From Elizabethkingia bruuniana (lineage in GTDB: Bacteria > Bacteroidota > Bacteroidia > Flavobacteriales > Weeksellaceae), in assembly GCF_002024805.1 (NCBI RefSeq), contig NZ_CP014337.1, positions 1,426,001-1,490,000 of the forward strand: a stretch of DNA of 64,000 nt. Reading direction: 5' to 3'. This document shows, piece by piece, positions 33,882 through 42,785 of the stretch; position 1 is the stretch's first letter; each line of letters begins with the position of its first letter. The notes beneath the pieces were generated by a model. The model did not search any database, had not been told where the DNA came from, and was given only the letters and a program-made list of their open reading frames with translations. The translations under genes were made by a program, and so were the position numbers.

Positions 33882-36023
33882 TTACTTTTGGCCACCGCTG
33901 TTTTTCTCTACATCTGTTTTGGTATTTCCTTTTACTTTACTATTTCCAAAACGTTTTACGAATGAAAGTGAAAATCCATACCAATCTGACCTCATAACAG
34001 ATCTGAAGGTACCATCCGGGCTATAGGTGGTATTATCGAAAACTGGTCTGTTGAAGATATTCATCAATTGCAAACTTACCTCCATTTGTGTTTTTGGGAA
34101 TATTTTTGTAGCAGAGATATTATGGAAGATATTTGTTTTATTGGTCAGAGAGTTTCCATTGTTGGGGTTAGAGAGTTCCACCCATGCACTCAGGTTAATG
34201 TTTTTGTTAAAAATATTAGTATACGAGATATTGGCTGAAGCTCCTATATAACTGATATAATTTTTACTTCTGAGATTATTTCTCTCATTAAAATCATGAT
34301 TATCAATATAATACCACCCTGCTCCTATATTGATATTGAGTTTATTCTTCAAAAAAGTCTGATTGGTATTTGCAAAAAGATAATATTTTTTCACTTTTCC
34401 ATTCAGATTGGCTGGAAGAGTAATAATTTTACCATTTTCTTCTATAAAAGTAGTCCAATAATCCCGGTCAGTATACATATATCTTGCTGAAAGAAAATAC
34501 TTTTTCTTAAATCCGAACTTCATATAAAGCCTGTGACTCGGGTTCGGTTCCAAATCCATATTTCCGCGTGAGAATGTTCCTTCGTTGGTAGGAACAAGGA
34601 AAGGATTGAATTCGGTGTACCATGGGCGCCATAGATTACGATTATAAGTAAGGCTCAAATCATAGTTTTCTGAGAAAGAATATTTAAGCAATAAATTAGG
34701 AAGCAACGTACCATAAGAATCTTTTCTTGAAGTAGCTGAAACATCCTCCCTCATTTTATAAACAATGTTTTCATAACGGAACCCGATTCTTGTTTCGAGT
34801 TTTTTAAAGAAGGTTTTACTATAGTTTATGTATAGAGAATTGATATTTTCTTCATAATGAAAGATATCATTGGTATGGAGCCTATCTATATTATTTCCGT
34901 AAATATTGTTAGGGACGACATTATTATTGAAATCCATTTTTCCACCTACCTCAATACTTCCATTTTTTCCTAAAGGTTGCGTATAATCTATCTTAATATA
35001 ATAATTACGCATTTGTTCATGAGAACTAATTCCAAGTTGGTTGATATCTGATGAAGTACTATAGTTTTTTAAAAATTCATTCTGATTTTTCTGAGAATTG
35101 TAATTAGATCCTAAATCGATATTCAAAATCTTATTTTTATTCTTATCATAATATTTATAAAAGAGATTGACTCCTACTGTAAGGTAACGGCCGTTTACAT
35201 CCTGATCCTGATGGTAGGTATCAAATGGAACCCCGTTTTTGGTTCTGTTAAAGTCAGCATCAGAAGTTGATACATTTTTACTTTGATAATACTCCAGAAT
35301 AAGGCCTATGCTGTTTTTATCGTTCAACTCATATTCAGAAGTGGACGATATAGAAGGGCTTTTATTTGAACTTAGAATTTCATTGACAATATTGGTAACA
35401 TCATTGTCTTTATATAAAGTGTTGGCATTGGTGTTTTTCTGAAAGTTATTATTATTACCATAACTCCCGATCAAGGTCTGGGTGAAATTTTTCTTATGAT
35501 AATTGAGGTTGAAATTGGTATACTGTGAATTTTTGGAATTTTGCCTGTTATTGAAGGTTACACTTCCTTTAATTCCCTCATCATCTCTTTTCTTTAATAC
35601 AATATTGATAACTGATCCGGTTGTTTCATAACGGGATGAAGGGCTTGTAATTATCTCAATTTTTAAAAGATTATCTGCAGGAATGGTTTTCAGGTACTCT
35701 TTTAATTCTTTTCCTGTAAATACAGATTTTCTGTCGTTAATGTAGACCGTTACCGATTCTCCTTCTGCTTTTATAACATCATTATTATCAATGTTTACCA
35801 AAGGGGTCATTCTCAAAACATCCCAAGTGGTATTTCCTGCCAGAATAGAGCTGTTGGATACATTAAAAATAGTTCTGTCTACTTTTGATTCCACAGTGGG
35901 CTTTCTTGCTGTAAGAATAACGCCTTCTATCTGACTTTTTTTCTCTCTGATAGTATCATTTTTGGCTTGAGCAATAACTAATGATCCCATTAATAACGCA
36001 ATTGAAGATATAGTTATTTTCAT
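33882..36023 (-). CDS. TonB-linked outer membrane receptor, OMP_b-brl_3 type, short form
   Basis: 713 residues. Signal peptide 1-20, then directly a plug (about 28-130: VILTARKPTVESKVDRTIF, IEIITSPSSRYETTGSVINIVL) without the carboxypeptidase-like domain present in the related 791-residue protein at 27385. The barrel contains LSLTYNRNLWRPWYTEFNPF, parallel to its relative, and the C-terminus again shows FGNSKVKGNTK plus a polar tail. Ligand unknown. An 8-bp inverted repeat lies 26 bases upstream of the start. Confidence 0.85.
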   Translation of the reverse strand: MKITISSIALLMGSLVIAQAKNDTIREKKSQIEGVILTARKPTVESKVDRTIFNVSNSSILAGNTTWDVLRMTPLVNIDNNDVIKAEGESVTVYINDRKSVFTGKELKEYLKTIPADNLLKIEIITSPSSRYETTGSVINIVLKKRDDEGIKGSVTFNNRQNSKNSQYTNFNLNYHKKNFTQTLIGSYGNNNNFQKNTNANTLYKDNDVTNIVNEILSSNKSPSISSTSEYELNDKNSIGLILEYYQSKNVSTSDADFNRTKNGVPFDTYHQDQDVNGRYLTVGVNLFYKYYDKNKNKILNIDLGSNYNSQKNQNEFLKNYSTSSDINQLGISSHEQMRNYYIKIDYTQPLGKNGSIEVGGKMDFNNNVVPNNIYGNNIDRLHTNDIFHYEENINSLYINYSKTFFKKLETRIGFRYENIVYKMREDVSATSRKDSYGTLLPNLLLKYSFSENYDLSLTYNRNLWRPWYTEFNPFLVPTNEGTFSRGNMDLEPNPSHRLYMKFGFKKKYFLSARYMYTDRDYWTTFIEENGKIITLPANLNGKVKKYYLFANTNQTFLKNKLNINIGAGWYYIDNHDFNERNNLRSKNYISYIGASANISYTNIFNKNINLSAWVELSNPNNGNSLTNKTNIFHNISATKIFPKTQMEVSLQLMNIFNRPVFDNTTYSPDGTFRSVMRSDWYGFSLSFVKRFGNSKVKGNTKTDVEKNSGGQK

Positions 36024-36048
36024 TCAAATGATATTTTATTAATAAGAC

Positions 36049-36068
36049 AACAATCTATGAAGATTGTT
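36049..36068. repeat. Inverted repeat AACAATCT-N4-AGATTGTT upstream of the receptor
   Basis: Perfect 8-bp arms with a 4-base loop, between the LysE stop and the receptor start. It could be a LysE transcript end or an operator for the receptor gene; the weak T-tract leaves this open. Confidence 0.4.
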
Positions 36069-36136
36069 ACACCAGATTCAAAAAAATAAAATTATTTTGA
36101 GCTATTCGTTTGCTTCCCTATCTGTAATTTTATTTT

Positions 36137-36772
36137 CTATTTCGCTTTTGAAAGTGCCATTTTTATGGCAAGAAAACCTATTACACTTGCCATAAACCAT
36201 TTCTGAGCTTTTATCCATGTTGGGTTCTTTGCAAAGAAACGTGCGGCTTGTGCAGCAGTTAGTACAATGGTAAAGTTGATACTAAAACTTACAAATACCT
36301 GTATAACTCCCAGTTCCAGACTCTGAGTGAAAATGGAGCCATATTGAGGTTTGATAAACTGTGGAAAGAAGGACAGATAGAAAACAGCTACTTTAGGATT
36401 GAGTACATTCGTAAGAAAACCTACGGTAAATAATTTCCGGGGGCGGTCAATAGAAATATTCTGATCTACTTCAAATATATTTTTGCTGTTAGGCTTTATT
36501 GCCTGATAGGCTAAATACAAAAGGTAAACTGTTCCTAAAGTCTTTAGTACAACATAGGCATATGGTACAGCAAAGAGTACTGCTGTCAGCCCAAAAGAGA
36601 CCATTACGATATGAAACAGGAATCCACAAACAACACCTGCAAGCGATGTAAGACCTGCTTTTCTTCCCTGTGTTATGGTTCTGGAGATCAGATAGATCAT
36701 ATTAGGGCCAGGACTGATTACTAAGATAAAAGCTGCTATAATAAAAAAGATAAGATCGTGAATTGGTATCAT
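36137..36772 (-). CDS. LysE/RhtB-family amino acid exporter
   Basis: 211 residues, about six membrane helices. The N-terminus FFIIAAFILVISPGPNMIYLISRTITQGRKAGL carries the family signature (PGPN), and LNPKVAVFYLSFFPQF follows near residue 125. It exports amino acids such as lysine, threonine or homoserine-type compounds from the cytoplasm; the substrate is not readable. It begins 26 bases after the AddB-like gene and is probably on the same transcript. Confidence 0.9.
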   Translation of the reverse strand: MIPIHDLIFFIIAAFILVISPGPNMIYLISRTITQGRKAGLTSLAGVVCGFLFHIVMVSFGLTAVLFAVPYAYVVLKTLGTVYLLYLAYQAIKPNSKNIFEVDQNISIDRPRKLFTVGFLTNVLNPKVAVFYLSFFPQFIKPQYGSIFTQSLELGVIQVFVSFSINFTIVLTAAQAARFFAKNPTWIKAQKWFMASVIGFLAIKMALSKAK

Positions 36773-36798
36773 TTTATTAATATATTTTTAAAAACTGT

Positions 36799-39534
36799 TT
36801 AGCCCCACCCTGTACTGTCCTCTTCAACAAAGTCCTTCTCCGGATTCAGAATATCCAGTATAATAGACTTTACCGATTTCATTGGTAGTTCAAGGTCAGA
36901 TTTACTAATATAGCTGTCTCCGGATATATTTAGCATTTTAGGTCCCTCATCAGGTGCTACAAAGCTCCATATACCACATTGTACTTCCTGATCCGGAAAA
37001 GCACCGGAAGTCAGCGCGCAATGTGCATAGATAGATAGCTGCACTTCCTGTTTGTATTTTTTATCAAATAACTGCGTGTCTTCATCCTTTTTAGGATTAG
37101 ACTTTACATTAAGGTCACCCGCTTTAGCACTTTTATAGTCGATAATGCGGAGTGTTCCGTTGAAGCGGTCTATTCTGTCGGCAAAGCCATTAAAACTTAT
37201 TTTATCCTGCTGCTGGTCATCCAGATAAAAATCAGCATGAATATTATGCTCCAGAGCCAGAATTTCCAATGAGTTTCCTAGCTCTACATCGTCCAGATCT
37301 TTCTGAATGATATTCTGAAGTGTCCTTTTAGCAACCGATTTATGAATGTAATTCATTCCGCGTTTATAATAATCCGGGGAATGTTTTAGTTTTTCTATAA
37401 TAATATAGTCCAACGCCTCCTCTACTTTGTTCTGAGCTTGTTTAAGATCTGCTGTTGTCAGTTTTCTGTTTAGTAAGCTCTGGTAAAGATAATCCAGTGT
37501 ATAGTGTACAAGGTTACCAAAGTTACGAACCGATATCTCTTCTTCCAGTTCATCCGGAAGTCTTGTGTTCAGAATCTGATTCAGATAGAAATCCAATGGA
37601 TTATAGAGATAAGCATTGAGATGAGAAGGTGAAACTTTCTGTTTCCAAAGCTCCAGTTTTTCCAGCACCAATGATGTTTTCCTGATGCGTATCGGTTCCT
37701 GATTCACAGGTTCAGAAGAGCTGTCTACAACATAATTTTGTATCTGATGCTGACTTTCCATTTCGATCTGAGTGATGAAACGGCTTTTCTCACCGATATT
37801 TACCCCACTTGTAAGCCCGTTAAAGAGCATGTATACATTTTTAGCTTCCTGAATAAGTCGGTAAAAATGATATGCATAGATAGAATCGTTTTCCAGAAAA
37901 GTGTTCATTCCGAAATTACGACGGACATCGAAAGGCAGGTAAGTATTCTGGGTTCTCCCTAATGGTAGTTTACCTTCGTTTATAGAAAGCATAATGACAT
38001 TTTCAAAATTCAGCAAACGGGTTTCCAAAAGTCCCATAAGCTGTAATCCCGAAAGAGGCTCCCCTTCAAAATCTATGGTTTCGGTACTTACGAGTTGGTT
38101 AACCAATACTTCCAGAGTAATGATGTCTACAAGGAAATCATATTGTTGTAACTGATTTTTAAGACTTATAAACGCTTTCTCGAAGCTCGATATATTTTCA
38201 TAATCTATATCGTTTATCTTTTCAAACTTACATGAGACGCAGAAGTCGATAAGTGTATCCAGATATACTTTTGGATCATTTGGTTTGGTAAGTAAATTAA
38301 TATATGATATACTTCCTAAAAGCTCATTAAACAGTTTTCTGGAAATATAGACCAGATTCCTTTCTTCCAGCTGTTCCAGAAAACCTTTAATAATAGGTTC
38401 ATCTTCTTTCTTGTATGGTAGTTCCTCTAACAAGGGAACAAGATCTGCGTAATAATAAGACGAACTGTTTTTATCCAACTGTTTTTGCAGATAAAAAAGC
38501 TTTTTCATGGCCACACTGAATGATAAATTCTTCAGTGGGAACCCCATTGTAATGTTCAGACTTTTCACCAGATGCTGGAGACTTTCCAGCGTTGGTGGCA
38601 GCAGGTTTTCGTCCAGAAGAACAACTGCAGTATTATTTAGTTCAGGGTTTTGTTTCCGAAGATCATCGAGAATATGCGGAAGAAGTTTTGTCTGTGCAAT
38701 ATTTCCGGAAACTTCGAATACCTGAATGTTTTTATTTTCCGAAAAATGATTTTCTATCCAGCTGAAAGGTCTGTATTCATTAAACTCTTTCCAATGCTGA
38801 TGTTCGCGCAGAAATTTTCCGGCTTCCTGGCGTCTGTCTTTGATATAATATTCGTCTGCCTGGAAAAAACATAATGCTTTATCCCATTGCAGGAGATTTC
38901 TGACCAACTTTTCTTCTACAGGCGTAAAAGCATTAAAGCCACAGAATACCAACTGTAGTTTTGTAGTTTCAGCAAAGTGGCTTACAGTTTCTTTTACCTT
39001 TTCGTGAATAATTCCGGGAGTTGCCAGATTTTCCTGAAGCAATTCTTTTTTCAGCAGCGGAAGAAAAGAATTCATTTTCTGCCAGAAGTTCAGGTTGCGT
39101 CGGTGTGGTTTATCTTCACCAAGCAGTTCGCCCCAGTTCTTGATACGTTCGTCTGAAAGCATAAATTCCAGAACCGGAGTATCACTTTTAGAAAACTTCA
39201 GCATATCATCCCAATCCTTTAAAAGTGTTGGGAACCATTTCAGGAAAGACTGTATATCCTCTTTCGGGTCTATTTTACCGTAGGTTTTGTAAGCGAAAAG
39301 CCATAAAGGAATACCCGAGATCTGCTGTAGTCCGGATATTTCTGTAATGAGCTCGTCAATAGTCTGAAATTTCGGCAGTATTCCTTCGTATTGTTTCTCT
39401 GCCAGAATCTTTTTGATAAAAACTGCCGGACGTTTACCCGGAAGTATAAAAGTATAGGCATGAAGAGGTTTGTCCTGCTGAAGGAGACTGTCAACAATTT
39501 TGTTTAGAAAACTATGTTGGGTAGTTTCAGACAT
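36799..39534 (-). CDS. AddB-like protein: inactive helicase plus PD-(D/E)XK nuclease
   Basis: 911 residues. The N-terminal two thirds resemble the UvrD-like fold of AddB, but the Walker A position reads ILPGKRPAVFIKK without GKT, so it should not hydrolyse ATP. The C-terminal nuclease (about 640-911) shows GFADRID, IDYKSA and QVQLSIYAH-type residues (QEVQLSIYAHC), the PD-(D/E)XK catalytic set of RecB/AddB nucleases. No iron-sulfur cysteine quartet is evident. It probably works with an AddA-type helicase-nuclease in double-strand break repair. No such partner is in the window. It overlaps the DUF4268 gene by 8 bases. Confidence 0.82.
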   Translation of the reverse strand: MSETTQHSFLNKIVDSLLQQDKPLHAYTFILPGKRPAVFIKKILAEKQYEGILPKFQTIDELITEISGLQQISGIPLWLFAYKTYGKIDPKEDIQSFLKWFPTLLKDWDDMLKFSKSDTPVLEFMLSDERIKNWGELLGEDKPHRRNLNFWQKMNSFLPLLKKELLQENLATPGIIHEKVKETVSHFAETTKLQLVFCGFNAFTPVEEKLVRNLLQWDKALCFFQADEYYIKDRRQEAGKFLREHQHWKEFNEYRPFSWIENHFSENKNIQVFEVSGNIAQTKLLPHILDDLRKQNPELNNTAVVLLDENLLPPTLESLQHLVKSLNITMGFPLKNLSFSVAMKKLFYLQKQLDKNSSSYYYADLVPLLEELPYKKEDEPIIKGFLEQLEERNLVYISRKLFNELLGSISYINLLTKPNDPKVYLDTLIDFCVSCKFEKINDIDYENISSFEKAFISLKNQLQQYDFLVDIITLEVLVNQLVSTETIDFEGEPLSGLQLMGLLETRLLNFENVIMLSINEGKLPLGRTQNTYLPFDVRRNFGMNTFLENDSIYAYHFYRLIQEAKNVYMLFNGLTSGVNIGEKSRFITQIEMESQHQIQNYVVDSSSEPVNQEPIRIRKTSLVLEKLELWKQKVSPSHLNAYLYNPLDFYLNQILNTRLPDELEEEISVRNFGNLVHYTLDYLYQSLLNRKLTTADLKQAQNKVEEALDYIIIEKLKHSPDYYKRGMNYIHKSVAKRTLQNIIQKDLDDVELGNSLEILALEHNIHADFYLDDQQQDKISFNGFADRIDRFNGTLRIIDYKSAKAGDLNVKSNPKKDEDTQLFDKKYKQEVQLSIYAHCALTSGAFPDQEVQCGIWSFVAPDEGPKMLNISGDSYISKSDLELPMKSVKSIILDILNPEKDFVEEDSTGWG

Positions 39535-39958
39535 CTTTTATAAAATCTTCAAAGTCCTGATAAAAGTTTTCGAAGGCAGTCATTTTTTCTACAAAAAATT
39601 CGAAAGTTTCCTGCCACGAATTTTTATTGAAGATACTTACATTTTCTTTCTGTACCCAAATACGGCTTATTTCTTTTCCGCTTTCCAGAAAGTAATGCTC
39701 CTCCATAATAGCATCCGGAAGATAATCTTCTCGTAATAAATTTTCCAGCGATTCAATTTTCTCATAATAGGCATTTCTGAAAAGCTCATCTTTCATTTCT
39801 ATATCTAAAGAAACTTCTGCTTTCTTATTATCTGCGTAAAATTTGAAAGAAAAATCTTTGATTTTTGTATCATATAAAAGCCACTTCCGGGGAAATGATT
39901 TCCCGAAAGCTGTCCAAAATTCTGTCTTCAGTTGTGCCGCTTCTTGTTTGGAGAACAT
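39527..39958 (-). CDS. DUF4268 family protein
   Basis: 143 residues. The core (FWTAFGKSFPRKWLLYDTKIKDFSFKFYADNKKAEVSLDIE, then LPDAIMEEHYFLESGKEISRIWVQ) matches DUF4268, a small alpha/beta domain also found at the end of some restriction- or nuclease-linked proteins. It overlaps the AddB-like gene by 8 bases, which suggests translational coupling and a shared role in DNA handling, though nothing direct is known. Confidence 0.8.
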   Translation of the reverse strand: MFSKQEAAQLKTEFWTAFGKSFPRKWLLYDTKIKDFSFKFYADNKKAEVSLDIEMKDELFRNAYYEKIESLENLLREDYLPDAIMEEHYFLESGKEISRIWVQKENVSIFNKNSWQETFEFFVEKMTAFENFYQDFEDFIKDV

Positions 39959-40021
39959 ATTGAGTGTGAACCTTTTATTTGTTTTGTTTAATGCCAGCCA
40001 TTTGTCTGGCTATTTTATATT

Positions 40022-40053
40022 AAACCTCACAGGTTTCTATGCCTATGAGGTTT
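40022..40053 (-). terminator. Terminator of parC
   Basis: AAACCTCACAGG / CCTATGAGGTTT, a 12-bp stem with one mismatch and an 8-base loop, 33 bases after the parC stop. A second small hairpin (GCCAG/CTGGC, 39993-40010) lies next to it. Confidence 0.65.
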
Positions 40054-40086
40054 GTTTTATACTATTCTGTGTGAAGTCAAACTGTT

Positions 40087-42663
40087 TTAGTTATCGTCTC
40101 CTTCCTCAAACAGATTTCCTATTGTACCATCATCATCAAAATCCTCAGAGATATCCGGAATTTCTTCAATTACTTCCTCCTCTTCAGGTTCAGGAATTGT
40201 AATGTTGATGGTTCGTATTTTATCTTTTGACAGCTGATTTCCTAATGCTTTAATACCTTTTACAGTAATAAATTCATCTATCAGTATAGTTTCCGGATCT
40301 TTATCTTTTCCTTTTTCTTTACTGAAGATCAGTTCAGCTGATGCATTTTTACCGGTACTTACCCACTCTACAAAAGATTTAGGGTGTTCCGACGGGAAGA
40401 ATAGCTGTGGATTGTTTGTGCTTTCCAATAAGAAACGCTTTACAAAATAACGTTCTTTCTCACCATCATAGTAGATACAGCCTATTGACTGTTCCGGCTT
40501 CCATTTTTCAAGGATAATATATTCATCATCGAAACGGTTAGAAAGATCAAAGCTTACAAGGCGAGCCTCTCCTTTTGGTGTAACCAATAAGATTTTGTCT
40601 TCACCTTTAAAAGTTCCCAGGAAAGTACCTCTTGCATCAGCATTCAGCCTTCTTACAGCTTCATCAAACCATATTTTACGAGGAGCCAGTGTAGAAACAC
40701 CTTCCTCCTTCATTTCGATCTTTTTAATCGGATATTTGGTTACCAGATTACCTTTAGAGTCTCTACCCTTTATCGCCAATTCAGAGAAGTCTATATCCAG
40801 TTTGTTTTTACGGATACGGGCACTTGGTTTCAGTAATACGTTTACAACTTCAGCTTCACCATTGGCGTTGGCAGAGAAGTAAAGTACTTCCGAGCCTTTC
40901 TTATCCGATGCCAGGTTGTATTCATTGCTTCTGATAACACCGGTAACAAAGAAACGCTTCATGTAATAAGGTCCTTCTTTGCCTTCGCGATAGATCATGT
41001 TATAAACCGTACGCTTATCATTTTTCTTCCAGATGCCAACGTGCAGTATATTTTTGCCAACAAAAGTTTTAGACTCTACCTTGGTAACGAGCATGGTACC
41101 ATCTTTACGGAAGATAATAATATCGTCAATATCCGAACATTCAAAAAGGAACTGGTCTTTTTTCAGTGAAGTACCGATAAAGCCTTCATCGAAGTTAGCA
41201 TAGAATTTCTCATTCGCTACAGCTACCTTAGTTGCGTCGATAGTATCGAAAATTCTTAGTTCAGTTCTTCTCTCTTTATTCTTTCCATATTTTTTCTGGA
41301 TATTCAGGAAGTAATCTATTGCATAGGTAATAAGATTCGCCAGATGATGTTTCACCTGCTCTATTTTTCCTTCCAGTGCTGCAATATTTTCCAGAGCTTT
41401 ATCCTGATCATAACGGGATATTCTCATGAAAGGAAGTTCCGTTAGTCTGATGATATCCTCAACAGTAACTTCGCGCATCAGGTGCTTGGTAAATGGATTT
41501 AGAGCCAGATCAATTGCACCGTACACCTCCTCTTTGGAAGCTCTGTTTTTAATCTCCTGATAGATCTCATTTTCTATGAAGATTTTTTCAAGAGATGCAA
41601 AATGCCATTTCTCTTCAAGCTCTCCAAGTTCTATCTCTAATTCCAGTTTCAGTAATGATACAGTATGATCTGTATTCATTTTCAGAATGTCAGAAACATT
41701 CAGGAACATTGGTTTATCCCCTACAATAACACAGGCATTTGGTGAAATAGTTACCTGGCAGTCGGTAAATGCATATAATGCATCAATTGTTTTATCTGGT
41801 GATACATCCGGATGAAGGTGAATTAAAATTTCTACCTTATCCGAAGTATTATCTTCAATTTTCTTGATTTTAATCTTCCCTTTCTCATTCGCCTTGATGA
41901 TACTATCAATAAGGTCCCCAGTCGTTTTGGAAAATGGAAGTTCTGTTACAATAAGCGTATGCTTATCTTTTTGGGTAATTCTTGCTCTTGCTCTTACCTT
42001 ACCACCACGTTGTCCGTCATTGTATTCAGAAACATCCAGCAGACCTTCTGTAAGAAAGTCAGGAAATACCTGGAAAGGTTTCTTTTTCAGGTAAGCAACA
42101 GATGCGTTGACTAATTCGTTAAAGTTGTGTGGTAAGATTTTGGTAGAAAGACCTACACCAATCCCTTCTACTCCCTGTGCCAGAAGCAAAGGGAACTTTA
42201 CAGGAAGATCAATAGGTTCGTTATTTCTTCCGTCATAAGATTTAGACCATTCGGTAGTTTTCGGATTGAAGACTACTTCCAGAGCGAAAGGAGTTAGCCT
42301 GGCTTCTATATAACGGGCTGCAGCTGCACTATCTCCCGTGAATATATTTCCCCAGTTTCCCTGTGTATCTATCAATAATTCTTTCTGTCCGATTTGTACC
42401 ATCGCGTCGGTAATAGACGCATCACCATGTGGGTGATATTTCATCGTGTTACCTACGATATTGGCAACTTTGTTATAACGTCCGTCTTCCAGCTCACGCA
42501 TAGAATGCATAATTCTTCGCTGTACGGGTTTCAGTCCGTCATATACGGACGGAATTGCACGGTCAAGAATTACATAAGAGGCATAATCCAGAAACCAGTC
42601 CTGGTAAAGCCCGGAAACTTTCTTTAATGATTCTTCTGCGTGGTTTAAATTGTTTTCTTCCAT
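40087..42663 (-). CDS. parC: DNA topoisomerase IV subunit A
   Basis: 858 residues. The cleavage domain carries catalytic Tyr118 (AAAARYIEAR) and the quinolone region KYHPHGDASITDAM. The C-terminal half shows beta-pinwheel blades and ends in a strongly acidic tail (EPEEEEVIEEIP, FDDDG). It passes DNA duplexes to unlink daughter chromosomes, with ParE. It lies 122 bases downstream of parE on the same strand. At the position of E. coli ParC Ser80 there is Ala82, and Asp86 at Glu84, if aligned without gaps from HPHGD. The assignment to ParC rather than GyrA rests on the parE neighbour and tail. Confidence 0.92.
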   Translation of the reverse strand: MEENNLNHAEESLKKVSGLYQDWFLDYASYVILDRAIPSVYDGLKPVQRRIMHSMRELEDGRYNKVANIVGNTMKYHPHGDASITDAMVQIGQKELLIDTQGNWGNIFTGDSAAAARYIEARLTPFALEVVFNPKTTEWSKSYDGRNNEPIDLPVKFPLLLAQGVEGIGVGLSTKILPHNFNELVNASVAYLKKKPFQVFPDFLTEGLLDVSEYNDGQRGGKVRARARITQKDKHTLIVTELPFSKTTGDLIDSIIKANEKGKIKIKKIEDNTSDKVEILIHLHPDVSPDKTIDALYAFTDCQVTISPNACVIVGDKPMFLNVSDILKMNTDHTVSLLKLELEIELGELEEKWHFASLEKIFIENEIYQEIKNRASKEEVYGAIDLALNPFTKHLMREVTVEDIIRLTELPFMRISRYDQDKALENIAALEGKIEQVKHHLANLITYAIDYFLNIQKKYGKNKERRTELRIFDTIDATKVAVANEKFYANFDEGFIGTSLKKDQFLFECSDIDDIIIFRKDGTMLVTKVESKTFVGKNILHVGIWKKNDKRTVYNMIYREGKEGPYYMKRFFVTGVIRSNEYNLASDKKGSEVLYFSANANGEAEVVNVLLKPSARIRKNKLDIDFSELAIKGRDSKGNLVTKYPIKKIEMKEEGVSTLAPRKIWFDEAVRRLNADARGTFLGTFKGEDKILLVTPKGEARLVSFDLSNRFDDEYIILEKWKPEQSIGCIYYDGEKERYFVKRFLLESTNNPQLFFPSEHPKSFVEWVSTGKNASAELIFSKEKGKDKDPETILIDEFITVKGIKALGNQLSKDKIRTINITIPEPEEEEVIEEIPDISEDFDDDGTIGNLFEEGDDN

Positions 42664-42785
42664 TTATATTGGTAGCGCTGTATATTATTTATAAGAATAA
42701 GAAATCGACATATTCAGAGGTTACTGCTATAATGTTGATTAACTAAGTTTTAGCGTTGTCATACTGAGTTTGTCGAAGTATTTGA

